This document shows, piece by piece, positions 6,156 through 12,353 of a stretch of 12,817 bases of DNA. Location: NCBI GenBank assembly GCA_900770015.1, contig CAAGIU010000321.1:1-12817 (forward strand), given 5' to 3'. The translations under genes and the position numbers were made by a program. How positions within the stretch are numbered: the first letter of the stretch is position 1; every line of letters starts with the position of its first letter. The notes below the pieces were generated by a model, which searched no databases, was not told the origin of the DNA, and was given only the letters and a program-made list of their open reading frames with translations. Source of the DNA: an uncultured Oscillospiraceae bacterium. Lineage in GTDB: Bacteria > Bacillota_A > Clostridia > Oscillospirales > Oscillospiraceae.

Positions 6156-7981
6156 AAAAAGAGCCCCGCCTGAAATTCACAGACCAGGAGCTGGCGGAGA
6201 ATACCCCCGTGGGCACCGCCGCCAGGAAAGCAAAAAAGGCGGCAGAGCGGGCGGACAAAACGGATGGGAAAATCCCTCGTCGGAAGAAGCCCAAGGTGGA
6301 ACTTCACTTTGACGATGAAGTGAAACGTCCCCAGGAGGTGAAAGCGCCCAGGGAGAAAGCAAAGGTACGCAATAAGAAATCTGGGACGGATAATCCAGCT
6401 TCAGCGCCAGCCCCGAAGCCCGCCGCGAAGAAATTACGCCTCACCCTCCGTTTTGAGGAACAGCAGAAATCACCGGAGAGTTTTTCGACCCATGCCCGGG
6501 ATGCACCCCGCAAAATTGCCCACAGCATGATTCAAAATGGTGTCCAGCCGCAGGATGAAAACTCGGATGTAAGCACAGATATGGTTCAGGCTGCGGACAC
6601 AGCAGAACAGCGTACCGAAGCCGTTTTCCATGACATTCATAGAACTGTCCAGATGCGCCCCTACCGTGGAGCGGAAAAGGCAGAGCGGAAGCTGGAAAAA
6701 GCCAATCTGGGGTATCTGCAAAAGAAAGCCCAGGCAGTGCATCCCACTTCCAATCCCGTTTCCAGATGGCAGCAGAAAAAGCAAATTAAGCGGCAGTATG
6801 CAGCAGCAAAGGCTGGACGCGGAGGAAAGGCTGCAACGAATACGGTGAAAAATGCGGAGAAAGCCGTCAAAAATACGGAAAAGGCAGTCAAATTCGTCTC
6901 GGCGAGCAAAAAGCCCCTCCTGATTGTCCTCGCCATTGCGCTTCTGCTGATGTTCTTCCTGAACGTGGTTTCCTCCTGCTCCGTCATTGTGGAGGGGGTG
7001 GGTTCCGTCCTGGCGGGCAGCACCTACCCGGCCAGCGACTCTGCGCTTCTGAATGCGGAGGCGGCCTATACCGCAAAGGAGGAGGAACTCCAGCGGTATT
7101 TGGACAATTACGCCAGCACCCATGATTATGACGAATATCACTTCGACCTGGACGAAATCAGCCATGACCCCTATGTGCTGCTGTCCCTGCTTTCGGCCAT
7201 GAATCCCGGCGACTGGACGGCTTCGGAGATTTTCAGAATGGTGGAGGACCTTTTTGACCGGCAGTATATCCTCACGGAATTTGTGGAGACGGAAACCCGC
7301 TACAAGACGGAAACCAGAACGGACTATGAGTACGTCTATAACCCCGATACCGGCTCCTATGAATGGCGCAGCTACACCCATACCTTCCAGGTGCCCTATG
7401 AGTACCGCATCTGCACCGTCACCCTGGAAAACAGGGATTTGAGTCATCTTCCGGTGGAGCTCCTGTCGGATTCCCAGCTCAATATGTACGCCACCTATAT
7501 GTCGACCTTGGGAAACCGCCCGGAGCTGTTCCCGGATTCGCCCTATGTGGAGCTGTACCTGAACAAGACCGACCAGGACTTCGACATCCCGGTGGATGCC
7601 ATTCCCTCTGACCGGGTGGCCGCCATGCTTCAGGAGGCGCAGAAGTATCTGGGCTATCCTTACGTATGGGGCGGCAGCAGCCCGTCTACCTCTTTTGACT
7701 GCTCCGGCTATGTGTGCTGGGTGGTGAACCATTCCGGCTGGAACATTGGCCGGCTCAGTGCCCAGGGCATCTGCAATGTCTGCACCCCCATCTCCGCCGC
7801 CAACGCCCAGCCCGGCGATCTGGTGTTTTTCAAGGGCACCTATGATACCCCGGGGGTTTCCCACTGCGGCATTTATGTGGGAAATAATACCATGATTCAC
7901 TGCGGAGACCCTATAAAATATGCAAATTTGAATACAAATTATTGGCAGAGCCATTTCTACTGTTTTGGCCGTCTGCCTTAA
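6152..7981 (+). CDS. Membrane-anchored NlpC/P60 wall hydrolase (CD1108-like, VirB1-type role)
   Basis: This 609-residue protein has three parts. Residues 1-254 are a Lys/Ala-rich cytoplasmic region with similar short strands (KVELHFDDE and KLRLTLRFEE) and a repeated NAEKAVK/NTEKAVK stretch just before the membrane. A single membrane helix spans about 255-278. The exterior has a linker of about 210 residues with a Tyr/Glu-rich stretch, then an NlpC/P60 domain from about 490 to the end. The catalytic pair is Cys517 (FDCSGY) and His571 (SHCGIYVG). NlpC/P60 enzymes cut peptide stems of peptidoglycan; in conjugation this opens the wall for the transfer channel, equivalent to VirB1. No separate lysozyme-like domain is evident. 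The gene is coupled to virB4 by ATGA. The cytoplasmic arm may dock on VirB4 or another channel part, which is inference. Confidence 0.9.
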   Translation: MKKEPRLKFTDQELAENTPVGTAARKAKKAAERADKTDGKIPRRKKPKVELHFDDEVKRPQEVKAPREKAKVRNKKSGTDNPASAPAPKPAAKKLRLTLRFEEQQKSPESFSTHARDAPRKIAHSMIQNGVQPQDENSDVSTDMVQAADTAEQRTEAVFHDIHRTVQMRPYRGAEKAERKLEKANLGYLQKKAQAVHPTSNPVSRWQQKKQIKRQYAAAKAGRGGKAATNTVKNAEKAVKNTEKAVKFVSASKKPLLIVLAIALLLMFFLNVVSSCSVIVEGVGSVLAGSTYPASDSALLNAEAAYTAKEEELQRYLDNYASTHDYDEYHFDLDEISHDPYVLLSLLSAMNPGDWTASEIFRMVEDLFDRQYILTEFVETETRYKTETRTDYEYVYNPDTGSYEWRSYTHTFQVPYEYRICTVTLENRDLSHLPVELLSDSQLNMYATYMSTLGNRPELFPDSPYVELYLNKTDQDFDIPVDAIPSDRVAAMLQEAQKYLGYPYVWGGSSPSTSFDCSGYVCWVVNHSGWNIGRLSAQGICNVCTPISAANAQPGDLVFFKGTYDTPGVSHCGIYVGNNTMIHCGDPIKYANLNTNYWQSHFYCFGRLP

Positions 7982-7998
7982 AGGAGTGTGATTTTTTG
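7980..7998 (+). promoter_or_regulatory. Ribosome binding site deciding the TTG start of the DUF4315 gene
   Basis: AAAGGAG (7980-7986) overlaps the stop codon of the NlpC/P60 gene and is followed nine bases later by TTG 7996. The frame is open further upstream to 7942, but that part overlaps the hydrolase gene and lacks a ribosome binding site. The TTG start gives the expected N-terminus (M)NPKINKLRAELEK. Confidence 0.7.
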
Positions 7999-8199
7999 AA
8001 TCCCAAAATCAACAAGCTCCGGGCGGAACTGGAGAAGAACAACGAGAAAATGGAAAAGCTCCAGGCCCGGAACGCAGAGCTTCAGCAGCAGCTTCAGGAG
8101 GCGGAAAACCTGGAGATTCTCGGCATGGTTCGTGCCTGCGGCATGAGTGTGGAGGAAATCGTGAAGCTGCTGAAAGCCGCAGGAGGTGGGCGGGAATGA
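7996..8199 (+). CDS. DUF4315-family small coiled-coil protein
   Basis: This 67-residue cytoplasmic protein is mostly one charged coiled coil (about 5-36, with KLRAELEKNNEKMEKLQ heptad-like spacing), followed by a short helical C-terminus (MVRACGMSVEEIVKLLKAA) that resembles a helix-turn-helix remnant. Its size, sequence style and place between the NlpC/P60 and DUF4366 genes fit DUF4315 of Clostridia conjugative elements, whose function is not known. It could be a small assembly factor or a local regulator; the sequence does not decide. Its stop overlaps the next start as ATGA (8196-8199), and AGGAGG at 8181-8186 inside it serves the next gene. Confidence 0.8.
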   Translation: MNPKINKLRAELEKNNEKMEKLQARNAELQQQLQEAENLEILGMVRACGMSVEEIVKLLKAAGGGRE

Positions 8200-8960
8200 A
8201 GCGACTGTCCCGGCTGCTGTGCCTGACGGCAGCGCTTTTCCTGTGCGTTTCTATTCTTTGTGTCCCTGCCCAAGCCAGAGGAGATGAACCCGATTACATC
8301 GTCGTTATCCCTGGCGAGACCATGCCGCCCACCACCACGCCTCCGACTGTCACCACGACCCCGTCTCCCACAACTATCCCCACCATGCCCGAGAAAGGGA
8401 CAGGCTTTACGGAAGACGGCATCCTGTCCACCCGTGACCTCCTGTTTGACAAGGCAACCAACAAGCAGTACATCGTGGTGGAAACCCGGAACGGGCAGAC
8501 CTTTTACATGGTCATCGACTACGATAAACCCCTGGATGAAGACGAGGAACGATACCAGACCTATTTCCTGAACCCGGTGGATGAGGCAGATTTGCTGGCG
8601 CTGATCGAGCAGGAGGAAACCCAGCCCATTGTTTGCACCTGCGTGGACAAATGCGTCCTGGGTGCTGTGGATGAGGACTGCGAGCTGTGCAGACAGAATA
8701 TCCGCCGTTGTGTGGGCAAGGCGGTGGAGACGGAGCCGCCCACCACGGCACCCACTGTCCAGCCGGAATCCAATGGCAATCCCGCAGCGGCGCTGGCCAT
8801 CCTGCTTCTGCTGGGCGGTGGAGCCGGGGCTGGCTACTACTTCTATGTGAAGAAAAAATCTCAGGAGAAGAAACAGGGCAGCACCGACCTTTCCGAGTAT
8901 GACTACGGCATGGATGACGATGACCTCTTTGATGAAAGTGAGGAAGCTGACGAAGAATGA
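8196..8960 (+). CDS. Exported DUF4366 (CD1107-like) membrane-anchored protein
   Basis: This 254-residue protein has a signal peptide (about 1-27, likely cleaved after AQA), a Thr/Pro-rich extracellular linker (about 43-65), a compact domain (about 70-175), a second Thr/Pro spacer, a membrane helix (about 197-217) followed by KKK, and a very acidic cytoplasmic tail (DDDDLFDESEE). The exterior domain holds six cysteines in 26 residues: Cys147, 149, 153, 162, 165 and 172. This suggests disulfides or a bound metal. The family is found next to the NlpC/P60 gene in Tn1549/CTn-type elements and has no established biochemical role; a structural part of the mating surface is a fair guess. It starts within the DUF4315 stop (ATGA) with AGGAGG nine bases upstream, and its own stop overlaps the next small gene by ATGA. 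Confidence 0.85.
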   Translation: MKRLSRLLCLTAALFLCVSILCVPAQARGDEPDYIVVIPGETMPPTTTPPTVTTTPSPTTIPTMPEKGTGFTEDGILSTRDLLFDKATNKQYIVVETRNGQTFYMVIDYDKPLDEDEERYQTYFLNPVDEADLLALIEQEETQPIVCTCVDKCVLGAVDEDCELCRQNIRRCVGKAVETEPPTTAPTVQPESNGNPAAALAILLLLGGGAGAGYYFYVKKKSQEKKQGSTDLSEYDYGMDDDDLFDESEEADEE

Positions 8961-9136
8961 CCAGATTTACGAGCAGCCCCTATGAGTACATGATGCGGCA
9001 GATTCCCGTTTCCGCCAAGCCCGCCGTCCCTGCGCCGCCCTCCAAGCCCCACCTGTGCAATGGCTGCAAGCGGTACGGCGAAGGCTGTATTCATCCCTGC
9101 TACCGGGAAGTCAAGGAAATGGAGGATAAGGCATGA
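8957..9136 (+). CDS. 59-residue CxxC protein, possible zinc-binding
   Basis: This short gene fits exactly between its neighbours: its ATG overlaps the DUF4366 stop (ATGA, 8957-8960) and its stop overlaps the topoisomerase start (ATGA, 9133-9136). The product begins MTRFTSSPYEYMMRQIP, has an Ala/Pro-rich middle (about 17-31), then Cys34-x2-Cys37-x6-Cys44-x3-Cys48 and a charged tail. The four cysteines could bind one zinc ion. There is no signal peptide or membrane segment, so it should be cytoplasmic. I cannot name a family. The seamless double overlap and sensible composition argue that it is translated; it may link expression of the topoisomerase to the transfer genes or act with it on DNA. 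Confidence 0.75.
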   Translation: MTRFTSSPYEYMMRQIPVSAKPAVPAPPSKPHLCNGCKRYGEGCIHPCYREVKEMEDKA

Positions 9137-11166
9137 AGCTGGTAATTGCCGAAAAGCCCTCCGTTGCTCAATCCATTGCAGCTGCATTGGGAGTGCGCCA
9201 AAGGCAAAAAGGCTACCTGGAGGGCAATGGCTATTTGATTTCTTGGTGCTTTGGCCACCTGGCAGCTCTGGCGGATGCGGAGCAGTATGACCCCAAATAC
9301 AAGAAATGGAGGAAGGAGGATTTGCCCATCGTTCCGGCGACCTTCCAATTCCGCATTTCAGAGGAGAAGCGCAGTCAATTTGAGCTTCTGAAAAGCCTGA
9401 TGCACCGCCAGAATGTGAGCGAGGTGATCAACGCCTGTGATGCGGGCCGGGAGGGGGAACTGATCTTCCACACGGTATATAACCTGGCCGGATGCCGCAA
9501 GCCCATGAAGCGGCTCTGGATTTCCTCTATGGAGGATGAAGCCATCCGGGAAGGGTTTGCAAATCTCCGTCCCGGCGCAGATTTCGATGGACTGTATCAA
9601 AGCGCCCTGTGCCGTGCCAAAGCCGACTGGCTGGTGGGCATCAACGCAACCCGGTTTTTCTCCCTGGTTTACGGCACCAAGCTGAATGTGGGCCGGGTCA
9701 TGTCCCCAACGCTGGCCCTGATGGTGCAGCGGGAGGCGCAAATTCAGGCCTTTGTCCCGGAGCGGTTCTACACCGTGAATCTGGACTGCGGCTTCACTGC
9801 AGCATCAGATAGAATCCAGGATTTCTCCGATGCAACGAAAATCGCCGATGCCTGCAAAGGCGCTGCTGCAATCGTTCGATCTGTGGAGCGGAAGGAGAAA
9901 ACAGAAAATGCTCCCTTGCTGTATGACCTGACAACCCTCCAGCGGGATGCCAACCGGCTGTTGGGGTTTACTGTCCAGCAGACCCTGGACTATTTGCAAT
10001 CCCTCTATGAAAAGAAGCTCTGTACCTATCCCAGAACGGACAGCCGGTATCTGACGGATGATATGGCTTCCACTCTGAGCAGCCTGACCCACACCGCTGC
10101 CTCCATTCTGGGCTGCCTGACCCCGGATATGGCCGATGCGCAAAGGGTTTGCAACAGCTGCAAGGTTAGCGACCATCATGCCATCGTTCCGACACCCTCT
10201 GCGGGCACCGTCAATTTGTCCGCCCTCCCGGTGCCGGAGCAGCAGATCCTGAAGCTGATCTGCCGTAACGTTCTGGAAGCCACCAGCCCTGCCCACCGCT
10301 GGGAGAAGGTAGTAATGAAACTGGGCTGCGCCGGAACACAGTTTATCGCCAAGGGAAAACGGATTTTGATTCTTGGCTGGAAAGCCTATGAAAAAGCTGA
10401 GAATCTTCAGCCGTCTCTCCCGGAGCTGAAAGAAGGACAGACCATCCGTGTATCCTCCGTGACCGTCAAGGAGGGCCAGACCACCCCGCCCAAGCATCAC
10501 ACCGAGGACACGCTGCTTTCTGCCATGGAATCCGCCGGTGACACCCCAGAGGATGCCGAACGCAGAGGGCTGGGCACTCCGGCTACCCGTGCGGGAATTA
10601 TTGAAAAGCTGATTTCCTCTGGGCTGGGGGAGCGAAAAACAGCAAAGAAGCTGACAACCCTCTGCCCGTCCACTCAGGGTACCTCTCTGATTACCGTCCT
10701 GCCGGAACAGCTCCAATCTCCCCAGCTTACCGCCCAATGGGAACAGGAATTGCTTGCCATCCAGTCCGGGAAGCAGGAGCCAGAAAGCTTTCTGGAGGGC
10801 ATCTGTGCCATGCTTCAGGAGATGTTTATGGAGTATACTCCGGTGAAAGGAGCGGAGGTGCTGTTCCCATCTGCTGAGAATACTGTTGGCAAATGCCCCC
10901 GGTGCGGTCAGCGTGTGATGGAATCTCCTAAAGGCTTTTTCTGCGCCAACCAGGATTGCCGGTTTGGTATCTGGAAGAACAACAGGTTCTTTGCCGCCAA
11001 GAAAAAGGAGCTTACCGCCCAGATGGTTGCCTCTCTCTTGGAAAAAGGCGAAACAATCCTGAAAGGCTGCTATTCGGAGAAAGCCGGGAAATCCTACGAT
11101 GCCAAAGCGGTGATGGAGGATGACGGTCAACAGACACATTTCAGGCTGGTATTTGCCCATGAATGA
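9133..11166 (+). CDS. topB: DNA topoisomerase III (type IA)
   Basis: This 677-residue type IA topoisomerase cuts one strand through a 5'-phosphotyrosine and passes another, resolving intertwined single strands. The Toprim domain (about 1-140) has Glu7 in VIAEKPSVA and the acidic motif DAGREGE with Asp103, Glu107 and Glu109. The catalytic tyrosine is Tyr299 in TYPRTDSRYL. LGTPATRAGIIEKL, near 480, is the usual late core motif. The C-terminus carries a zinc ribbon with Cys588, 591, 604 and 609, then a short topoisomerase repeat. The length is normal for mobile-element TopB. Conjugative elements of this type often carry their own copy, probably to separate strands during transfer or replication of the element. 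The start overlaps the small CxxC gene by ATGA, and its end overlaps the next gene by 8 bp. Confidence 0.95.
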   Translation: MKLVIAEKPSVAQSIAAALGVRQRQKGYLEGNGYLISWCFGHLAALADAEQYDPKYKKWRKEDLPIVPATFQFRISEEKRSQFELLKSLMHRQNVSEVINACDAGREGELIFHTVYNLAGCRKPMKRLWISSMEDEAIREGFANLRPGADFDGLYQSALCRAKADWLVGINATRFFSLVYGTKLNVGRVMSPTLALMVQREAQIQAFVPERFYTVNLDCGFTAASDRIQDFSDATKIADACKGAAAIVRSVERKEKTENAPLLYDLTTLQRDANRLLGFTVQQTLDYLQSLYEKKLCTYPRTDSRYLTDDMASTLSSLTHTAASILGCLTPDMADAQRVCNSCKVSDHHAIVPTPSAGTVNLSALPVPEQQILKLICRNVLEATSPAHRWEKVVMKLGCAGTQFIAKGKRILILGWKAYEKAENLQPSLPELKEGQTIRVSSVTVKEGQTTPPKHHTEDTLLSAMESAGDTPEDAERRGLGTPATRAGIIEKLISSGLGERKTAKKLTTLCPSTQGTSLITVLPEQLQSPQLTAQWEQELLAIQSGKQEPESFLEGICAMLQEMFMEYTPVKGAEVLFPSAENTVGKCPRCGQRVMESPKGFFCANQDCRFGIWKNNRFFAAKKKELTAQMVASLLEKGETILKGCYSEKAGKSYDAKAVMEDDGQQTHFRLVFAHE

Positions 11167-11524
11167 AGTGCCAATTATGACCCCGGAGCAGCTGACCCAG
11201 GCAAGAAGACTGATTCCCCAGAAGTGCTGCAATTATGACAAGGGTTATTGCCTTGCTTTGGATGCGGCCAAGCCCTGCCAATGTGTCCAGATGTGGTCTT
11301 ACTCCCTGATCTGCAAGTGGTTCCATTTTGCCGTTTTGCCCAACAACTGGGAGCTATGCGCCCAAATCCATAACAATGTCCCGCAAAAGCGCTGCGCGGT
11401 ATGCGGAAAACCCGTCTATTCGATTTTCCATAGGACGAAATACTGCCCGAACTGCGCTGTCAAAATGCGGAAGCTCCAGGAGACGGAAAGGCTTCGACGA
11501 AGGTACCTAAAGTCCCGCATTTAA
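11159..11524 (+). CDS. Cysteine-rich VLP-domain protein
   Basis: This 121-residue basic protein is rich in cysteine (11 residues). The N-terminal half (CCNYDKGYC, then KPCQC and LICKWF) matches the Cys-rich VLP domain of mobile elements. The C-terminal half is a zinc-ribbon pattern, Cys79-x2-Cys82 and Cys96-x2-Cys99, ending in a Lys/Arg-rich helix. It is likely a cytoplasmic metal-binding, perhaps DNA-binding, protein of unknown role. ATG 11159 overlaps the topoisomerase end by 8 bp and is chosen for coupling; ATG 11177 (MTPEQLTQARR) is an equally plausible start and closer to the usual N-terminus. The frame also has an ATG at 11120, deep inside topB, which is unlikely. It is the last gene of the long operon; hairpins follow at once. 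Confidence 0.8.
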   Translation: MNEVPIMTPEQLTQARRLIPQKCCNYDKGYCLALDAAKPCQCVQMWSYSLICKWFHFAVLPNNWELCAQIHNNVPQKRCAVCGKPVYSIFHRTKYCPNCAVKMRKLQETERLRRRYLKSRI

Positions 11525-11624
11525 GGTCCCAAAAGTCCAGTAAAATCAAGGACTTTTTCTGCCGGAAACCGCATCGGTAATAGAATGATACGGCAGGGGC
11601 AGAAATCGGGTTTCAAATGCGGGA
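11513..11624. repeat. Nested inverted repeats after the transfer operon
   Basis: A perfect 10-bp outer pair (TCCCGCATTT 11513-11522 and AAATGCGGGA 11615-11624) encloses an 8-bp pair 11531-11538/11550-11557, an 8-bp pair 11556-11563/11598-11605 (TTTCTGCC/GGCAGAAA) and a small ACCG-CAT-CGGT hairpin at 11568-11578. CCGCAT occurs twice (11515-11520 and 11569-11574), and either copy can pair with ATGCGG at 11617-11622, so alternative folds are possible. The left outer arm includes the last codons and first stop base of the VLP gene. The stretch 11525-11682 holds no gene. It may be a structured 3' UTR or small RNA, or a DNA-level site such as a single-strand origin; the sequence does not decide. 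Confidence 0.5.
11531..11558 (+). terminator. Weak terminator-like hairpin just after the VLP gene
   Basis: AAAAGTCC (11531-11538) pairs with GGACTTTT (11550-11557) across an 11-nt loop, starting seven bases after the VLP stop, with five T residues at 11554-11558. The stem has only four G-C pairs and part of the T-run is within it, so it would be a weak or leaky terminator ahead of the stronger one at 11629. Confidence 0.45.
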
Positions 11625-11628
11625 ATTT

Positions 11629-11673
11629 GCCCCCATGCAGCTCATGTTTACGGCTGCATGGGGGCGTATTTTT
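11629..11673 (+). terminator. Strong intrinsic terminator ending the transfer operon
   Basis: A perfect 13-bp stem (GCCCCCATGCAGC 11629-11641 pairing with GCTGCATGGGGGC 11653-11665), an 11-nt loop, and then GTATTTTTC with five T residues at 11669-11673. It lies between the last plus-strand operon gene and the 3' end of the minus-strand toxin gene, so it insulates convergent transcripts. On the minus strand the hairpin is followed by CAAATTC, not a good T-run, so it should work mainly on the plus strand. Confidence 0.85.
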
Positions 11674-11682
11674 CTTGATGGT

Positions 11683-11973
11683 TTATTTTCCAAACAGGTC
11701 GCTGTGGGAACCTGTTCTGGCAAGGGTCAGCACAAGGACATCGTCCTCAATACGATAGACCAGCAGCCAGTCCGGTTGAATATGACATTCACGGTGTCCA
11801 ACCCAGTTCCCAGTCAGGGCGTGGTCTTTGTTCTTTTCAGGGAGCGGTTCATCCATCGCCAGGGCGGCGATCACATTTTCCAACAGTTCCATCCTCAAAC
11901 CGCGTTTCATCGCCAGTTTATAGTCTTTCTTGAACTGCGTGGTGGGCTTGACGATATACTTTGTTTTTCTCAT
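11683..11973 (-). CDS. YafQ/RelE-type mRNA interferase toxin
   Basis: This 96-residue protein has the RelE/YafQ fold pattern: a basic N-terminus (KPTTQFKKDYKLAMKRG), then DHALTGNWVGHRECHI, and the closing LLVYRIEDDVLVLTLARTGSHSDLF. Residues His51, His64, Asp68, Trp69, His90 and Phe94 fall where E. coli YafQ has His50, His63, Asp67, Trp68, His87 and Phe91, its active-site set, so the toxin looks catalytically intact. Such toxins cut mRNA in the ribosomal A site. The start ATG (11973-11971) overlaps the antitoxin stop as ATGA, the usual antitoxin-first order with coupled translation. The pair is on the opposite strand to the transfer genes and probably serves to keep the element in the population or to restrain its host under stress. 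Confidence 0.92.
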   Translation of the reverse strand: MRKTKYIVKPTTQFKKDYKLAMKRGLRMELLENVIAALAMDEPLPEKNKDHALTGNWVGHRECHIQPDWLLVYRIEDDVLVLTLARTGSHSDLFGK

Positions 11974-12248
11974 GCCTTCAGGTCTGCGAACAGCTCATCC
12001 AGATCGGAATATCCTTTCACGGTGGGGTCTTTCGCAATCCTTTCCGCCTCCAACATAGCGGCAACTGTCTCTTTGTTGGGCTGGTTCAGAGAAATCTCAA
12101 AGGGAATCCCACCCTCCCGGAGGGACTGACGGACAAAGATGTTGAATGCGGTTGTCAGATTCATTCCCAGCTCACTGAACAAAGCTTCCGCCTGGGCTTT
12201 CAGATTGCTGTCCATCCGAATGCTGATATTTGTTGTTGTGCTTGCCAT
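11970..12248 (-). CDS. RelB/DinJ-family antitoxin
   Basis: This 92-residue protein begins MASTTTNISIRMDSNLKAQA and continues with LFSELGMNLTTAFNIFVRQSLREGGIPFEI, the ribbon-helix-helix DNA-binding region of RelB/DinJ antitoxins. The C-terminal half (about 55-92, acidic, ending DLDELFADLKA) is the expected flexible toxin-wrapping arm. It should neutralise the YafQ-type toxin and, with it, repress its own promoter. The frame is open further upstream to 12578, but the ATG at 12248 is chosen because a Shine-Dalgarno-like AAAGGGG (12263-12257, minus strand) precedes it by 8 nt and a good promoter lies just upstream; longer versions would run across that promoter and into the divergent gene. Confidence 0.92.
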   Translation of the reverse strand: MASTTTNISIRMDSNLKAQAEALFSELGMNLTTAFNIFVRQSLREGGIPFEISLNQPNKETVAAMLEAERIAKDPTVKGYSDLDELFADLKA

Positions 12249-12272
12249 AAATACATCCCCTTTCTTGCCTAT

Positions 12273-12301
12273 ATTATATGATGGTTGCACGATAAAATCA
12301 A
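12273..12301 (-). promoter_or_regulatory. Sigma-A promoter of the toxin-antitoxin pair
   Basis: On the minus strand there is a -35 box TTGATT (12301-12296) and a perfect -10 box TATAAT (12278-12273), separated by 17 bases. The -10 lies 24 bases upstream of the antitoxin ATG, leaving room for a short leader with the AAAGGGG ribosome binding site. This is the clearest promoter in the window. Confidence 0.8.
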
Positions 12302-12313
12302 TACATTGCACGA
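12285..12313. repeat. TTGCACGA direct repeat, candidate operator
   Basis: TTGCACGA occurs at 12285-12292 and 12306-12313, 21 bp start to start, about two helical turns, so both copies face the same side of the DNA. The first lies in the spacer of the toxin-antitoxin promoter and the second just beyond its -35 box, toward the divergent ArdC-like gene. This placement would suit autorepression by the antitoxin or complex. RelB/DinJ proteins usually bind inverted repeats, so the assignment is tentative. I see no convincing plus-strand promoter for the ArdC-like gene in 12249-12353; TTGCAC 12306-12311 could be a -35 but its best -10 is badly spaced. Confidence 0.4.
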
Positions 12314-12353
12314 AATTTAACACACAATTCAAATAATACGAAAGGAGTTGCCC

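Noticed and set aside
6470..7954. Long antisense open frame (494 codons) on the minus strand across the NlpC/P60 gene
   Set aside because: It mirrors the codon pattern of a well-supported plus-strand gene, has a His/Gly/Ile-rich low-sense product, and no ribosome binding site or context.
8320..8390. Repetitive Thr/Pro codons considered as a tandem repeat or CRISPR-like element
   Set aside because: It is a low-complexity extracellular linker within the DUF4366 gene with no regular unit; no CRISPR array is present anywhere in the window.
11120..11158. Earlier start of the Cys-rich VLP protein
   Set aside because: It lies inside topB without a ribosome binding site and adds residues not typical of the family.
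9805..11232. Long antisense open frame (475 codons) on the minus strand across topB
   Set aside because: The plus strand carries an intact topoisomerase with all motifs; the antisense product resembles no protein I know and is a product of GC-rich codon use.
11617..12129. Plus-strand open frame opposite the toxin-antitoxin genes
   Set aside because: It starts inside the operon terminator and is antisense to two well-recognised genes.
12306..12337. Plus-strand promoter for the ArdC-like gene (TTGCAC and AATAAT)
   Set aside because: The boxes are 20 bases apart and the start of transcription would fall within the Shine-Dalgarno, so I do not call it.
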